DNA of 64,000 nucleotides from positions 1 to 64,000 of the forward strand of contig NZ_BKZW01000002.1 in the NCBI RefSeq assembly GCF_008974265.1, given 5' to 3'. The position numbers and the translations under genes were made by a program. This document shows, piece after piece, positions 9,196 to 16,915 of this stretch. Under the pieces are notes generated by a model. The model was not told where the DNA came from. It made no database searches and saw only the letters and a program-made list of their open reading frames with translations. Numbering within the stretch: the first letter of the stretch is position 1; every line of letters begins with the position of its first letter. Origin of the DNA: Dictyobacter vulcani (GTDB taxonomy: Bacteria; Chloroflexota; Ktedonobacteria; Ktedonobacterales; Ktedonobacteraceae).

Positions 9196-9603
9196 TCATA
9201 ACCAAAGCAGAATAGAGGCAAGCGTGACCATAGCCAGGAAGTTGACCGCCCGCTTCTCATAGCGGGTGGCTACTCGCCGAAACTGCTTGAGACGATTGAT
9301 CGTGCGTTCAACGCGGTTCCGCTTTTTATATACGGCTCGGTTAAATGGCCCGGTGCGCGTCTCGTCGCTGCGGCGGGGAATCGTGTAATCAATTCCTCGC
9401 TTTTTGAGGTACCGCCGGATCTTACGACTACTGTAGGCTTTGTCTCCCAGGACCCGCTTTGGCCGTAGCTTGGGACGGCCTCGTCCTGCTCTCTTGACAG
9501 CCCCTTGCTCCATCAGGCATTCGAATTTGGTCGTTTCATGGCGATGTCCTGCCGTAAGCACAACCGTCATCGGTTTCCCTTGACCTTCCACTCGCAAATG
9601 CAC
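9196..9603 (-). CDS. IS5-type transposase, C-terminal frame
   Basis: A 135-residue frame containing the second and third catalytic residues of the DDE domain: VLGDKAYSS and the E of RNRVERTINRLKQF. In the genome it is open further upstream, through a segment resembling the usual EALGKSQGGFSTKVH linker, which joins to the preceding frame by a -1 shift. It is therefore expressed as a fusion and not from its own start. Confidence 0.83.
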   Translation of the reverse strand: MHLRVEGQGKPMTVVLTAGHRHETTKFECLMEQGAVKRAGRGRPKLRPKRVLGDKAYSSRKIRRYLKKRGIDYTIPRRSDETRTGPFNRAVYKKRNRVERTINRLKQFRRVATRYEKRAVNFLAMVTLASILLWL

Positions 9604-9632
9604 TTTCGTGCTGAAACCGCCTTGACTCTTGC

Positions 9633-10001
9633 CTAATGCTTCTTGATTTTGATCCCCCCTTTTGCTCCTGCTGCATGTTGGTGGGCACGAATCACGGTAC
9701 TATCAACGCTATGCGTTTCCCAATCAATGTGGCCTGCGGCATCGCTTTGTTGCTGCAGGGCTTGCAGGACGTGCTGCCAGATTCCCGCCTTGACCCAGCG
9801 ATAAAATCGGCTTGCCACGGTTCTCCACGGACCATATCGCTCGGGAAGATCTCTCCAAGGGGCTCCCGTCCGTAAAATCCAAAGAATGCCATTCAGAATC
9901 AGACGATGATCATGTGCTGGACGACCCACATGGGGCTTTTGCGGCGGCAGCAAGGGGGCCAGCTTTTCCCATTGCTCATCGCTCAATTCGCCTCTTCTCA
10001 T
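9633..10001 (-). CDS. IS5-type transposase, N-terminal frame
   Basis: A 122-residue frame matching the N-terminal DUF4096-like part of IS5 transposases (LSDEQWEKLAPLLPPQ, then GILWILRTGAPWRDLP) and carrying the first catalytic Asp in HSVDSTVIRAH. It ends just past a run of six G (C6 at 9654-9659 on the plus strand). A -1 slip there restores the expected linker into the second frame. AGGAG-like sequence precedes the ATG. Confidence 0.83.
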   Translation of the reverse strand: MRRGELSDEQWEKLAPLLPPQKPHVGRPAHDHRLILNGILWILRTGAPWRDLPERYGPWRTVASRFYRWVKAGIWQHVLQALQQQSDAAGHIDWETHSVDSTVIRAHQHAAGAKGGIKIKKH

Positions 10002-10033
10002 ACTCCTTTCTATCGGCTATTTGCAAACACGCC

Positions 10034-10990
10034 CTAGTGCTGCCGGCACGCCAGGACTGATTGGGCGAGCTGGATGATTTGCTGGTGGAGGTCGGCAGGC
10101 TCAAGTACTTCGACCTGGTTACCAAAGCTTAAGATATAGGCACATGCTTCATAATCATTGTCAAAGCGCAGGTGAAAGGTGGTCCAACCATGAGCATCGA
10201 CGATGTCGGTTTGCTCGATACGAAATAATCTGCTCGATCCATAGATACGTGGCAAGGCTTCAGGACTCGCGTTGATGCTGGCTCGATAGCAACGTAGTGA
10301 GGAGGTAAAGTTCTGGGATGATTGTTTCCAGAAGGCGGCCAGGTCAAAATCTGGTGGCCGCACACACGCTTGCTCCAATAGTTGAACCGCCTGGATCCGC
10401 GACACACGATAGCTGCGTATCTGTTCATCAATCGCAGCCACAAAATACCAGGTGCTCCCTTTCGCCACCAGTCCAAGCGGATCGGCCAGGCGCTCGACCT
10501 GGTTGTCACCCCGTAAATAGGTAAAACAGATCTTGCACTCTTGCCAGAGCGATTGCTGAAGAAGGGGTAGGGCAGGAATAGCCTCTTCGCGATTATGCCA
10601 TCCACTCCCATCGATATGTATGCGCTGGCTCACATATTCGGCATCACGACGATGCATAGCAGGCAAGACAGCCAGCAACTTGATCAGCGCCGCCTCAGAA
10701 GCTTTGTGCAGGCCAAGATCATTTAAGAGATGCGCTGGCTGAGCCAGGAAAAGGGACTGTATCTCCGGCTCGCTCAGTCCGGTCAGATTGGTCCGATACT
10801 CCTCCAGCAAACTCCAACCACCACCAGTACCCCGCTCGGCCGTCACGGGAATACCAGAAATACTGAGTGCCTCCATATCTCTATGAATGGTGCGCTCCGA
10901 TACCTCTAGCCGCTGCGCCAGTTCACGAGCCGTCATTCTGCGATATACTTGCAAAAGCAACATGATAGATAACAAACGATCTGCACGCAT
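10034..10990 (-). CDS. HTH-WYL transcriptional regulator (YafY/DeoR-like)
   Basis: A protein of about 318 residues. A DeoR-type winged HTH fills residues 1-60 (RMTARELAQRLEVSERTIHRDM), and a ligand-sensing WYL domain fills about 120-310, ending in the WCX-type tail. WYL regulators respond to nucleic-acid or small-molecule signals and often repress nearby genes. The start at 10990 is chosen because GGGGAG lies 8 nt upstream. A longer in-frame extension lacks one. Oddly, the TAG stop straddles the junction with the IS5-type element, and before that insertion it would have come from the MITE terminus TAGTAG. Confidence 0.87.
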   Translation of the reverse strand: MRADRLLSIMLLLQVYRRMTARELAQRLEVSERTIHRDMEALSISGIPVTAERGTGGGWSLLEEYRTNLTGLSEPEIQSLFLAQPAHLLNDLGLHKASEAALIKLLAVLPAMHRRDAEYVSQRIHIDGSGWHNREEAIPALPLLQQSLWQECKICFTYLRGDNQVERLADPLGLVAKGSTWYFVAAIDEQIRSYRVSRIQAVQLLEQACVRPPDFDLAAFWKQSSQNFTSSLRCYRASINASPEALPRIYGSSRLFRIEQTDIVDAHGWTTFHLRFDNDYEACAYILSFGNQVEVLEPADLHQQIIQLAQSVLACRQH

Positions 10991-11202
10991 AGCACACTCC
11001 CCGCAATGGTTATACATTCGCTTCACTATTGTAATCCTAACAGATAAATATGACAACGTATGTCATGAATCACCAGCAACACTACAAGGTTTAAAAGTTT
11101 TAATAGAAAAAATACCTGTGTTTTTCTATGCCTGGATTTAGCTATTGTGTTACTATTACTAAGGATGCAGCCCGCATATCTTTAAAAGGATGGAAAATAT
11201 AC

Positions 11203-12429
11203 TTGAGTAATACAGATATCCAACAAAGCGAATTATGGGAAGTTTCGCGCCAGTTGATTGGCTTTGATACGGTCAGTGCTCATAGCAATCTGGAAGCCGT
11301 CGCTTATCTTGAAAACTATCTGAAAGAGATTGGTTTTAATGTAAAGATACTTGTCGATGATGTAGAGGGCGTAAAAAAAGCGTCAGTGCTGGCCTGGTAT
11401 GGTCCGGCGGTGAGCAATGGCCTGATGATTTCGGGACATATTGATGTGGTTCCCTTCGATGGACAACCGGGCTGGAAAACTGATCCACAGGTGATGCAGA
11501 CGGATGGCAAGCGCATCTATGGACGCGGCACCGCAGATATGAAGATAGCCATGGCACAGGCAATGGTCGCCGCCAAACAGGTCCTGAAACAGCAGCAGGA
11601 TTTCAAGCGGCCGCTACTCTTTATTTTTACCTATGATGAAGAGGTAGCTGGCCAGGGTTCTGGCAGGTTGATCAAGATCCTCCCACAGTTCTTTAAAGAG
11701 ACCTTACCAATGCCAGAAGTGGCCTTGATTGGTGAGCCAACAGAATTTGAGATTTTCCCGGCACATAAAGGATATGCCACCTTTGATCTGGTCGTGCATG
11801 GGAAAGGCGGCCATAGCAGCGTACCGAAAAAGGGCCTGAATGCCATTGAAAAGATGGGCGATGTGATCCAGATTATTGCTGGTATCGATGCAGAGCTAGA
11901 GGAACGCATCACGCCAGAAAACATCGAACTCTTTCCTGAGTGTCCTCCCTCTGCCTTCAATTGCGGCATCATTAATGGCGGTCTGGCGGGCAATATGATT
12001 GCGGACACCTGCAGATTGAAGATGAGCCTGCGTGTCTCACCTGGTGATAGCTCTGAAGAAATTATTGGGACGTTAAAAGAGCGCATCGAAAAGAAAGTGG
12101 CCAGCAAGATGCGCGAGTTTGATCCAGAATGCGATGTGGTGATTGAACATCTCCATTCCACCCCACCGATGAAATCGCCAATGCACACTTCGCTCAGTGC
12201 CCTGCTCAGTCGGGTAATGGAGAAAAAAGTCGTAACTGGTGCTCCTTATGGCACCGACGCAGGTAACTTCCAACACCTGGGCATAAACTCGTATATCTGT
12301 GGTCCTGGGGCCCTGGCTCAAGCGCATCAACCTAATGAGAGTATTCCCGTTGAACATTTCTTGAGCGGCCAGGAAAAACTGGAGCAGATTATCAGCGCCT
12401 GGTGCGTTAAAGATGAAGGCTCGAATTAA
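11203..12429 (+). CDS. M20-family metallopeptidase, ArgE-like deacetylase
   Basis: A zinc-dependent amidohydrolase of about 408 residues. Metal and catalytic motifs are GHIDVVPF, GRGTADMKIA, the YDEEVAGQG glutamate pair, and GTDAGNFQHLG near the end. The dimerisation-domain block GKGGHSSVPKKGLNA is also present. The pattern matches acetylornithine deacetylase/ArgE-type enzymes, but related N-acyl-amino-acid hydrolases cannot be excluded. No other arginine gene is near. The start is uncertain: a TTG at 11203 aligns with family N-termini and has AAAGGA-like sequence upstream. An ATG at 11128 adds 25 residues without a binding site. Confidence 0.85.
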   Translation: MSNTDIQQSELWEVSRQLIGFDTVSAHSNLEAVAYLENYLKEIGFNVKILVDDVEGVKKASVLAWYGPAVSNGLMISGHIDVVPFDGQPGWKTDPQVMQTDGKRIYGRGTADMKIAMAQAMVAAKQVLKQQQDFKRPLLFIFTYDEEVAGQGSGRLIKILPQFFKETLPMPEVALIGEPTEFEIFPAHKGYATFDLVVHGKGGHSSVPKKGLNAIEKMGDVIQIIAGIDAELEERITPENIELFPECPPSAFNCGIINGGLAGNMIADTCRLKMSLRVSPGDSSEEIIGTLKERIEKKVASKMREFDPECDVVIEHLHSTPPMKSPMHTSLSALLSRVMEKKVVTGAPYGTDAGNFQHLGINSYICGPGALAQAHQPNESIPVEHFLSGQEKLEQIISAWCVKDEGSN

Positions 12430-12453
12430 GGAGCATAAACCAGCGGACAAAAG

Positions 12454-12485
12454 AAAAGGACCACTTATGAAGTGGCCCTTTTTTT
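12454..12485 (+). terminator. Rho-independent terminator after the M20 gene
   Basis: A stem GGACCACTT / AAGTGGCCC with a three-base loop is followed by a run of seven T on the plus strand, 30 bp past the stop codon. It lies between this gene and the 3' end of the convergent tRNA gene. Confidence 0.8.
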
Positions 12486-12487
12486 GC

Positions 12488-12561
12488 TGGCTCCCGAATA
12501 GGACTCGAACCTATAACCAATCGGTTAACAGCCGATTGCTCTACCATTGAGCTATCGAGGA
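12488..12561 (-). tRNA. tRNA-Asn (GTT), irregular acceptor stem
   Basis: Read on the minus strand it folds as a cloverleaf: D stem GCTC/GAGC, anticodon stem ATCGG/CCGAT with loop CTGTTAA (anticodon GTT), T stem ATAGG/CCTAT with loop TTCGAGT, and an encoded CCA. Without CCA it is 71 nt. The 3' acceptor strand is TCGGGA plus discriminator G, one base short of the 7 needed to pair with TCCTCGA. This is either a base lost in evolution or sequencing, or a mispaired but tolerated stem. A strong promoter precedes it. Confidence 0.85.
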
Positions 12562-12582
12562 ATGCTCTCACTGATGAAAATA

Positions 12583-12611
12583 ATAATAAACGCTCAGCAT
12601 TTTTTTGTCAA
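12583..12611 (-). promoter_or_regulatory. Sigma-70-type promoter of tRNA-Asn
   Basis: On the minus strand a perfect -35 TTGACA (12606-12611) is separated by exactly 17 bp from a -10 TATTAT (12583-12588). The tRNA 5' end lies about 20 bp further on. The plus strand of the same gap should also contain the pullulanase promoter. A TATAAT at 12660-12665 is present there but lacks a good -35. Confidence 0.75.
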
Positions 12612-12782
12612 TACTTTTTGAGACCTTTTTTTTTACATCTACTTTTTTCGGTTCAGGCGTATAATTTGTAGTAGATGAGCAAAAAAGACCAGGGGCAATT
12701 AATTATGTGCTTCAGTCATAAATAGAGATATAATTCAACCAGAACAATTACTTTTCCTGAATCTGGGGAGAACATTACAAAC

Positions 12783-15254
12783 GTGAATACCTCTGAAAAA
12801 ATCCTGCCGTCAATAATGAATGCATATCTAGATGGCGATAACACACTCCTGGTGGCACTGACCACGGGCGTTCCTCTACCGTATGCGATCAGCCATGTCA
12901 CTGTTACTGATACGACCAGCAACCAGCAACTCGCAGTCAGGGCAGTGAAAAATGCTCATACCTATCATGCCAGTGTGGTTGGTGATCTGCAGCAATTGCT
13001 GGGTGCAGCCACTGATTGGAGTACAGAAGACGATCACACGCGCATGCACGAGGTTAACCCTGATCTGTATCAATATACAGCCACGCTTCCAGCCGGTAGA
13101 TATCATTATAAAGTAGCCTTTAATAATAGTTGGAGTGATGTCATACCACATACCAACATTGGCCTGACCATACCTGCCGATAATACACATGTGACTTTTT
13201 CTTATGTGCCATTTGATCTCCAGACGCAGCAGCCCCATGTCTATGACTCGATTAATACTCCTGATGCCATCTTGCCCTCTAGCATGGATGTAACCACAAA
13301 TCTGCTAGAGATAACCCTGGCTACAACTCCAGATGTAACGCATAGTCTGGCGTTACAGTTGCATGGTATGTCCGAGGTGCCAATCATTCCACGCCATATT
13401 CTGGATGCCGAACGCTTCATCTACGCTGGCAATGATCTGGGCTGTACCCTTACTTCAGATACAACCCGCTTTCGCCTCTGGGCCCCCGGCGCGGCCGATG
13501 TCCAGCTGCTCCTCTTCGAGAGTGAAACAGGGCCAATCAGCCAGCAAGTTGCTATGCAGAGAGCCGAGCAGGGGACATGGACAGCCAGCATTGCACAGTC
13601 ACTGGAGAACTGGTATTACCTCTACCTGATTACGGTCCAGGGAAAAACACACACGGCGGTCGATCCCTATGCGCGAGCGCTGGCAGTCAATGCAACCAGG
13701 ACCATGATTGTCGATCTGGCCGGAACGCAGCCCGAGGGATGGGATACTGACCGGCATGTGCCGCTGGCGAATCCCGTGGATGCTATCATCTATGAACTCC
13801 ATATACGTGACTTCTCGATCCATGAAAGCTCCGGTATGGTGTACCGTGGGAAGTTTTTGGCCTTCACAGAACACAATACCAGTAGTCCAGATCAACTTTC
13901 AACTGGAATCACCAGCTTAAAAGATCTGGGCGTGACCCATGTCCAGTTGCTACCCGCCTATGAGTTTGCCACCGTCGATGAGTTTAAAGATTATCAATAC
14001 AATTGGGGCTATGATCCACGCAACTATAATGTACCGGAAGGCGCGTACGCCACGACTCCCCATGGAACTGCCAGGATTCATGAGTATAAGCAGATGATTA
14101 AAAGTCTCCATGATGCTCAACTGGGGGTCGTCATGGATGTCGTTTATAATCACACATTTGCCGTCGGGGATTCAGATTTCGACAAAATTGTCCCGCAGTA
14201 TTATTATCGCACAGATGCGTTTGGACACTACACCAATGGTTCAGGCTGTGGTAATGAATTGGCCAGTGAGCGACCCATGGTACAGAAGTTTATCCGGGAT
14301 TCGCTGATGTATTGGATGCAGGAGTACCATGTCGATGGCTTCCGCTTTGATCTGATGGCATTACTGGGAGTCGACACGATGCGCCAGATTGCGCAGGATC
14401 TTATTCAGATTAACCCCAATATGCTCCTCTATGGTGAACCATGGACAGGTGGGACATCGGCCTTAGCAGATCAGCAAGTATTCTTGAAAGGCAAACAGAG
14501 GGGTCTGGATATCGCAACCTTCAATGATCATCTGCGCAATGCACTGACTGGTAGCGTCTTTTCACGCGAGGCCAAAGGTTTTGCGACCGGCGATCCCAGT
14601 CGGATTGATGCCGTGAAGAAGGGCGTGCTGGGCAGTATCCATGATTTCACGGACCGGCCAGCGGAAACCATCAATTATGCCTCCAGTCACGATAATTTCA
14701 CGCTCTGGGATAAAATTTCCGCCAGCAATAGTCAGGCCAGCGAGTCAGACTGCATTAAAATGGATAAGCTGGTGCAGGCGATTATTATGACCTCGCAGGG
14801 TATTCCTTTTTTCCAGGGTGGCGAAGAGTTTCTACGCTCAAAGGGAGGCAATGACAATAGTTATAATGCAGGCGATGCGGTAAATCAATTCGACTGGACG
14901 CGTAAAGCATTCCATAAAGATGTCTTTGAATACTATCGTGAGCTGATCCGGCTACGCAAAAACCATTCAGCCTTTCGTATGCGAACAGCAGAGGATATTC
15001 AGGAGCACCTGAAGTTTATAGATAGTCCACACAATACCCTGATCTTCCAACTTGGCCCACATGCCAATCAAGATAGCTGGAAACAGATCCTGGTGATCTA
15101 TAATCCGACCCCCGCCACGATCCCCTTCAAGCTGCCAGCAGGTACGTGGATACTGGTCGGCTCAAGCGATCAGATCAGTGAGCAGGGTATACGCCAGGTT
15201 GCACACACCCTGGAAATTCCAGGCATTGCGTGCTTAATCCTGCATCAAGGCTAA
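12783..15254 (+). CDS. pulA: Type I pullulanase (GH13 debranching enzyme)
   Basis: An 823-residue enzyme that hydrolyses alpha-1,6 branch points of glycogen, pullulan or starch. N-terminal beta-rich domains (about 1-210) precede a CBM48-like domain (about 215-320) and a GH13 barrel. The type I pullulanase signature YNWGYDP is at 406-412. The nucleophile is D523 (FRFDLM), the acid/base E552 (GEPW) and the third carboxylate D637 (SHDN). No signal peptide is seen, so it is probably cytoplasmic and acts on stored glycogen or imported dextrins. The start is GTG, with GGGGAG 12 nt upstream. It is not in an operon. Confidence 0.9.
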   Translation: MNTSEKILPSIMNAYLDGDNTLLVALTTGVPLPYAISHVTVTDTTSNQQLAVRAVKNAHTYHASVVGDLQQLLGAATDWSTEDDHTRMHEVNPDLYQYTATLPAGRYHYKVAFNNSWSDVIPHTNIGLTIPADNTHVTFSYVPFDLQTQQPHVYDSINTPDAILPSSMDVTTNLLEITLATTPDVTHSLALQLHGMSEVPIIPRHILDAERFIYAGNDLGCTLTSDTTRFRLWAPGAADVQLLLFESETGPISQQVAMQRAEQGTWTASIAQSLENWYYLYLITVQGKTHTAVDPYARALAVNATRTMIVDLAGTQPEGWDTDRHVPLANPVDAIIYELHIRDFSIHESSGMVYRGKFLAFTEHNTSSPDQLSTGITSLKDLGVTHVQLLPAYEFATVDEFKDYQYNWGYDPRNYNVPEGAYATTPHGTARIHEYKQMIKSLHDAQLGVVMDVVYNHTFAVGDSDFDKIVPQYYYRTDAFGHYTNGSGCGNELASERPMVQKFIRDSLMYWMQEYHVDGFRFDLMALLGVDTMRQIAQDLIQINPNMLLYGEPWTGGTSALADQQVFLKGKQRGLDIATFNDHLRNALTGSVFSREAKGFATGDPSRIDAVKKGVLGSIHDFTDRPAETINYASSHDNFTLWDKISASNSQASESDCIKMDKLVQAIIMTSQGIPFFQGGEEFLRSKGGNDNSYNAGDAVNQFDWTRKAFHKDVFEYYRELIRLRKNHSAFRMRTAEDIQEHLKFIDSPHNTLIFQLGPHANQDSWKQILVIYNPTPATIPFKLPAGTWILVGSSDQISEQGIRQVAHTLEIPGIACLILHQG

Positions 15255-15276
15255 AATCATCTCGCTTCGGGATGCG

Positions 15277-15735
15277 CTACAAAGCAAAGAAATCGTGTCC
15301 AGATGGGCTGATGGATGGCCGGACGAAATCTGGGGCCAGCCAGGAGTTCACGGGAGAAAGATAGACCTGACCTGCCGCTGCCGCCCTGATCGCGGTACGC
15401 AGATCTGTGGCCTGGGCATTTTTGAGGAGATAGCCAATTGCACCTGCGCGAATAGCCTTGATAATGTCCAGTCCTGCATGGGTTTCAGTTAAAACAAGCA
15501 CCTCTGTCGTGGGCAAATCTTGTCGGATGATGGCAGTAGCCTCAATACCATCCATAGCTGGTAGTTCAGCATCCATTAACACAACATCTGGTCGCCATCT
15601 GCGAGCCTGCTCTACGGCGTCCAGCCCGTCGCTGGCTTCTGCCACAATCTGGAGTTCTTCATCAGAGACAAGGAGTGCCCGTAAACCCTCTCGAACCACA
15701 CGATAATCATCCACAATCAAAATACTAATCGTCAT
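15277..15735 (-). CDS. Stand-alone response-regulator receiver (NarL-like)
   Basis: A 152-residue protein with a complete CheY-like receiver: D9/D10, phospho-acceptor D55 (VVLMDAELP), T83 and K105 (GYLLKN). It resembles NarL/FixJ receivers (VRDGLRALL-type helix, AIRAGAIGYLLK), which normally carry a LuxR-type HTH after a linker. Here the frame stops about 30 residues after the receiver, 23 bp from the pullulanase stop, with no room for an HTH. It is either a truncated regulator or a single-domain signalling protein. No sensor kinase is adjacent. Confidence 0.83.
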   Translation of the reverse strand: MTISILIVDDYRVVREGLRALLVSDEELQIVAEASDGLDAVEQARRWRPDVVLMDAELPAMDGIEATAIIRQDLPTTEVLVLTETHAGLDIIKAIRAGAIGYLLKNAQATDLRTAIRAAAAGQVYLSPVNSWLAPDFVRPSISPSGHDFFAL

Positions 15736-15998
15736 CAGAGCGCCTCCTATTCAGCCTGGTACTTGCTATGGTGTACGTTCTAAATGACAGTAGGTTAAAG
15801 CATATAATAGCGCCGCTGAAATATGCAAGGTGAGCAAGCAGCATGCTTTCTTACAATGAGACTGCTATACGTCTGCTTTGGCAAAATATTTATTTAGTTA
15901 CGAGTCTGAAATTCTCCTTTTTGCATCTTGATACACAGCAATAACGTGTACACAATAGCTATTTATTAGCTATAAAATAACTCAATAGGAGGACCAGT

Positions 15999-16805
15999 AT
16001 GTCCGAAACTTATGATACTGGGGGGCAGACGCTTGCCGAGACGCGCACCGACGAAAACAGGACGTTGGGTGGGGAAGATGTACATGATACGCGCGTGCGT
16101 CGGATCATAGAGAAAGTACTCTGGGTTATTGGTTTGTGTATTCTGGCCGGGGCCGCTTACTTTTTTCATTCCCATAAAGGACCCTTGCCAGGTGAGGTAG
16201 ATTTTTCACGAGCGGTACAGGCGATTCATTATCCATCCTGGGCGCTTGCGATACTGACATTTTTCAGCACTTTTAACGATATTACGCCCTCGATCATCGA
16301 AGTCAGCGTTGTGTTTGTATTCTTCTTGCTGATTCGCTGGTGGAAAGATGCTCTTTTCTTCCTGTTAACTATAGGACTGGGCAACGGTCTCAACATTTTA
16401 ATCGCTGATTATGTGGTACGCCCGCGTCCAAGTGGGAAACTCATTCATGTTTATACTCCACTCATGTTTAATAGTTTTCCATCCGGCCATACAGAACATG
16501 ATGTGGTTTTCTATGGCTCATTACTCTACATTACCTTTACCAAAGCCGTTCGCGAGTGGCGCTATCATTGGATCCTTATTCCTTTCCAGATCTTTGCTTT
16601 TGCGGCTATCCTGGGTATTGGCTATTCACGGGTATTAGAAGGTGAACACTGGCTGACAGATGTCCTTGGTGGCTATCTCTCAGGAATGCTCTGGCTGTAC
16701 TTGATGATCTCTCTCTATCGCTGGGTGACCGCTCTCCAGCGTAAGCATCAGTTGAAAAAAGAGCAGAAGCACGAGGAAACAGTGACCGCACCGGTACAAA
16801 GTTAA
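15999..16805 (+). CDS. PAP2-family membrane phosphatase
   Basis: A 268-residue integral membrane protein of the type 2 phosphatidic-acid phosphatase family. A charged N-terminal tail of about 38 residues is followed by about six membrane segments. Catalytic motifs are RPRP (141-144), PSGH (161-164) and SR-x5-H-x3-D (210-221). The lysine usual in the first motif is not evident. Likely substrates are phospholipids or undecaprenyl diphosphate at the outer membrane face. AGGAGG precedes the ATG. The C-terminus is a charged cytoplasmic tail. Confidence 0.87.
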   Translation: MSETYDTGGQTLAETRTDENRTLGGEDVHDTRVRRIIEKVLWVIGLCILAGAAYFFHSHKGPLPGEVDFSRAVQAIHYPSWALAILTFFSTFNDITPSIIEVSVVFVFFLLIRWWKDALFFLLTIGLGNGLNILIADYVVRPRPSGKLIHVYTPLMFNSFPSGHTEHDVVFYGSLLYITFTKAVREWRYHWILIPFQIFAFAAILGIGYSRVLEGEHWLTDVLGGYLSGMLWLYLMISLYRWVTALQRKHQLKKEQKHEETVTAPVQS

Positions 16806-16840
16806 AGATCATTTACTGCGTATACATGCCAAAGAAAATT

Positions 16841-16906
16841 TTTACACAGGTACAGAAAGCGCCCCCTGACAATATCACCAGGGGGCGCTTTCTGTACCTG
16901 TGTAAA
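16841..16906. terminator. Strong bidirectional terminator hairpin
   Basis: A perfect 28-bp stem (16841-16868 with 16879-16906) and 10-nt loop containing GCGCCCCCTG / CAGGGGGCGC. It is flanked by A-rich sequence on one side and T-rich on the other. It lies between the convergent PAP2 and peptidase-ABC genes and can end both transcripts. Confidence 0.85.
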
Positions 16907-16915
16907 TGTACTGGT

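Larger units (their letters stand above)
9181..10034 (-). mobile_element. IS5-type (IS427-like) insertion sequence
   Basis: An 854-bp element with 16-bp terminal inverted repeats differing at one position (GGGTGTGTTTGCAAAT at the left; GGGCGTGTTTGCAAAT read inward from the right). It is flanked by a TA duplication (9179-9180 and 10035-10036). It encodes a two-frame transposase on the minus strand. It sits between the right end of MITE copy 2 and the last codon of the WYL regulator gene. Confidence 0.88.
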
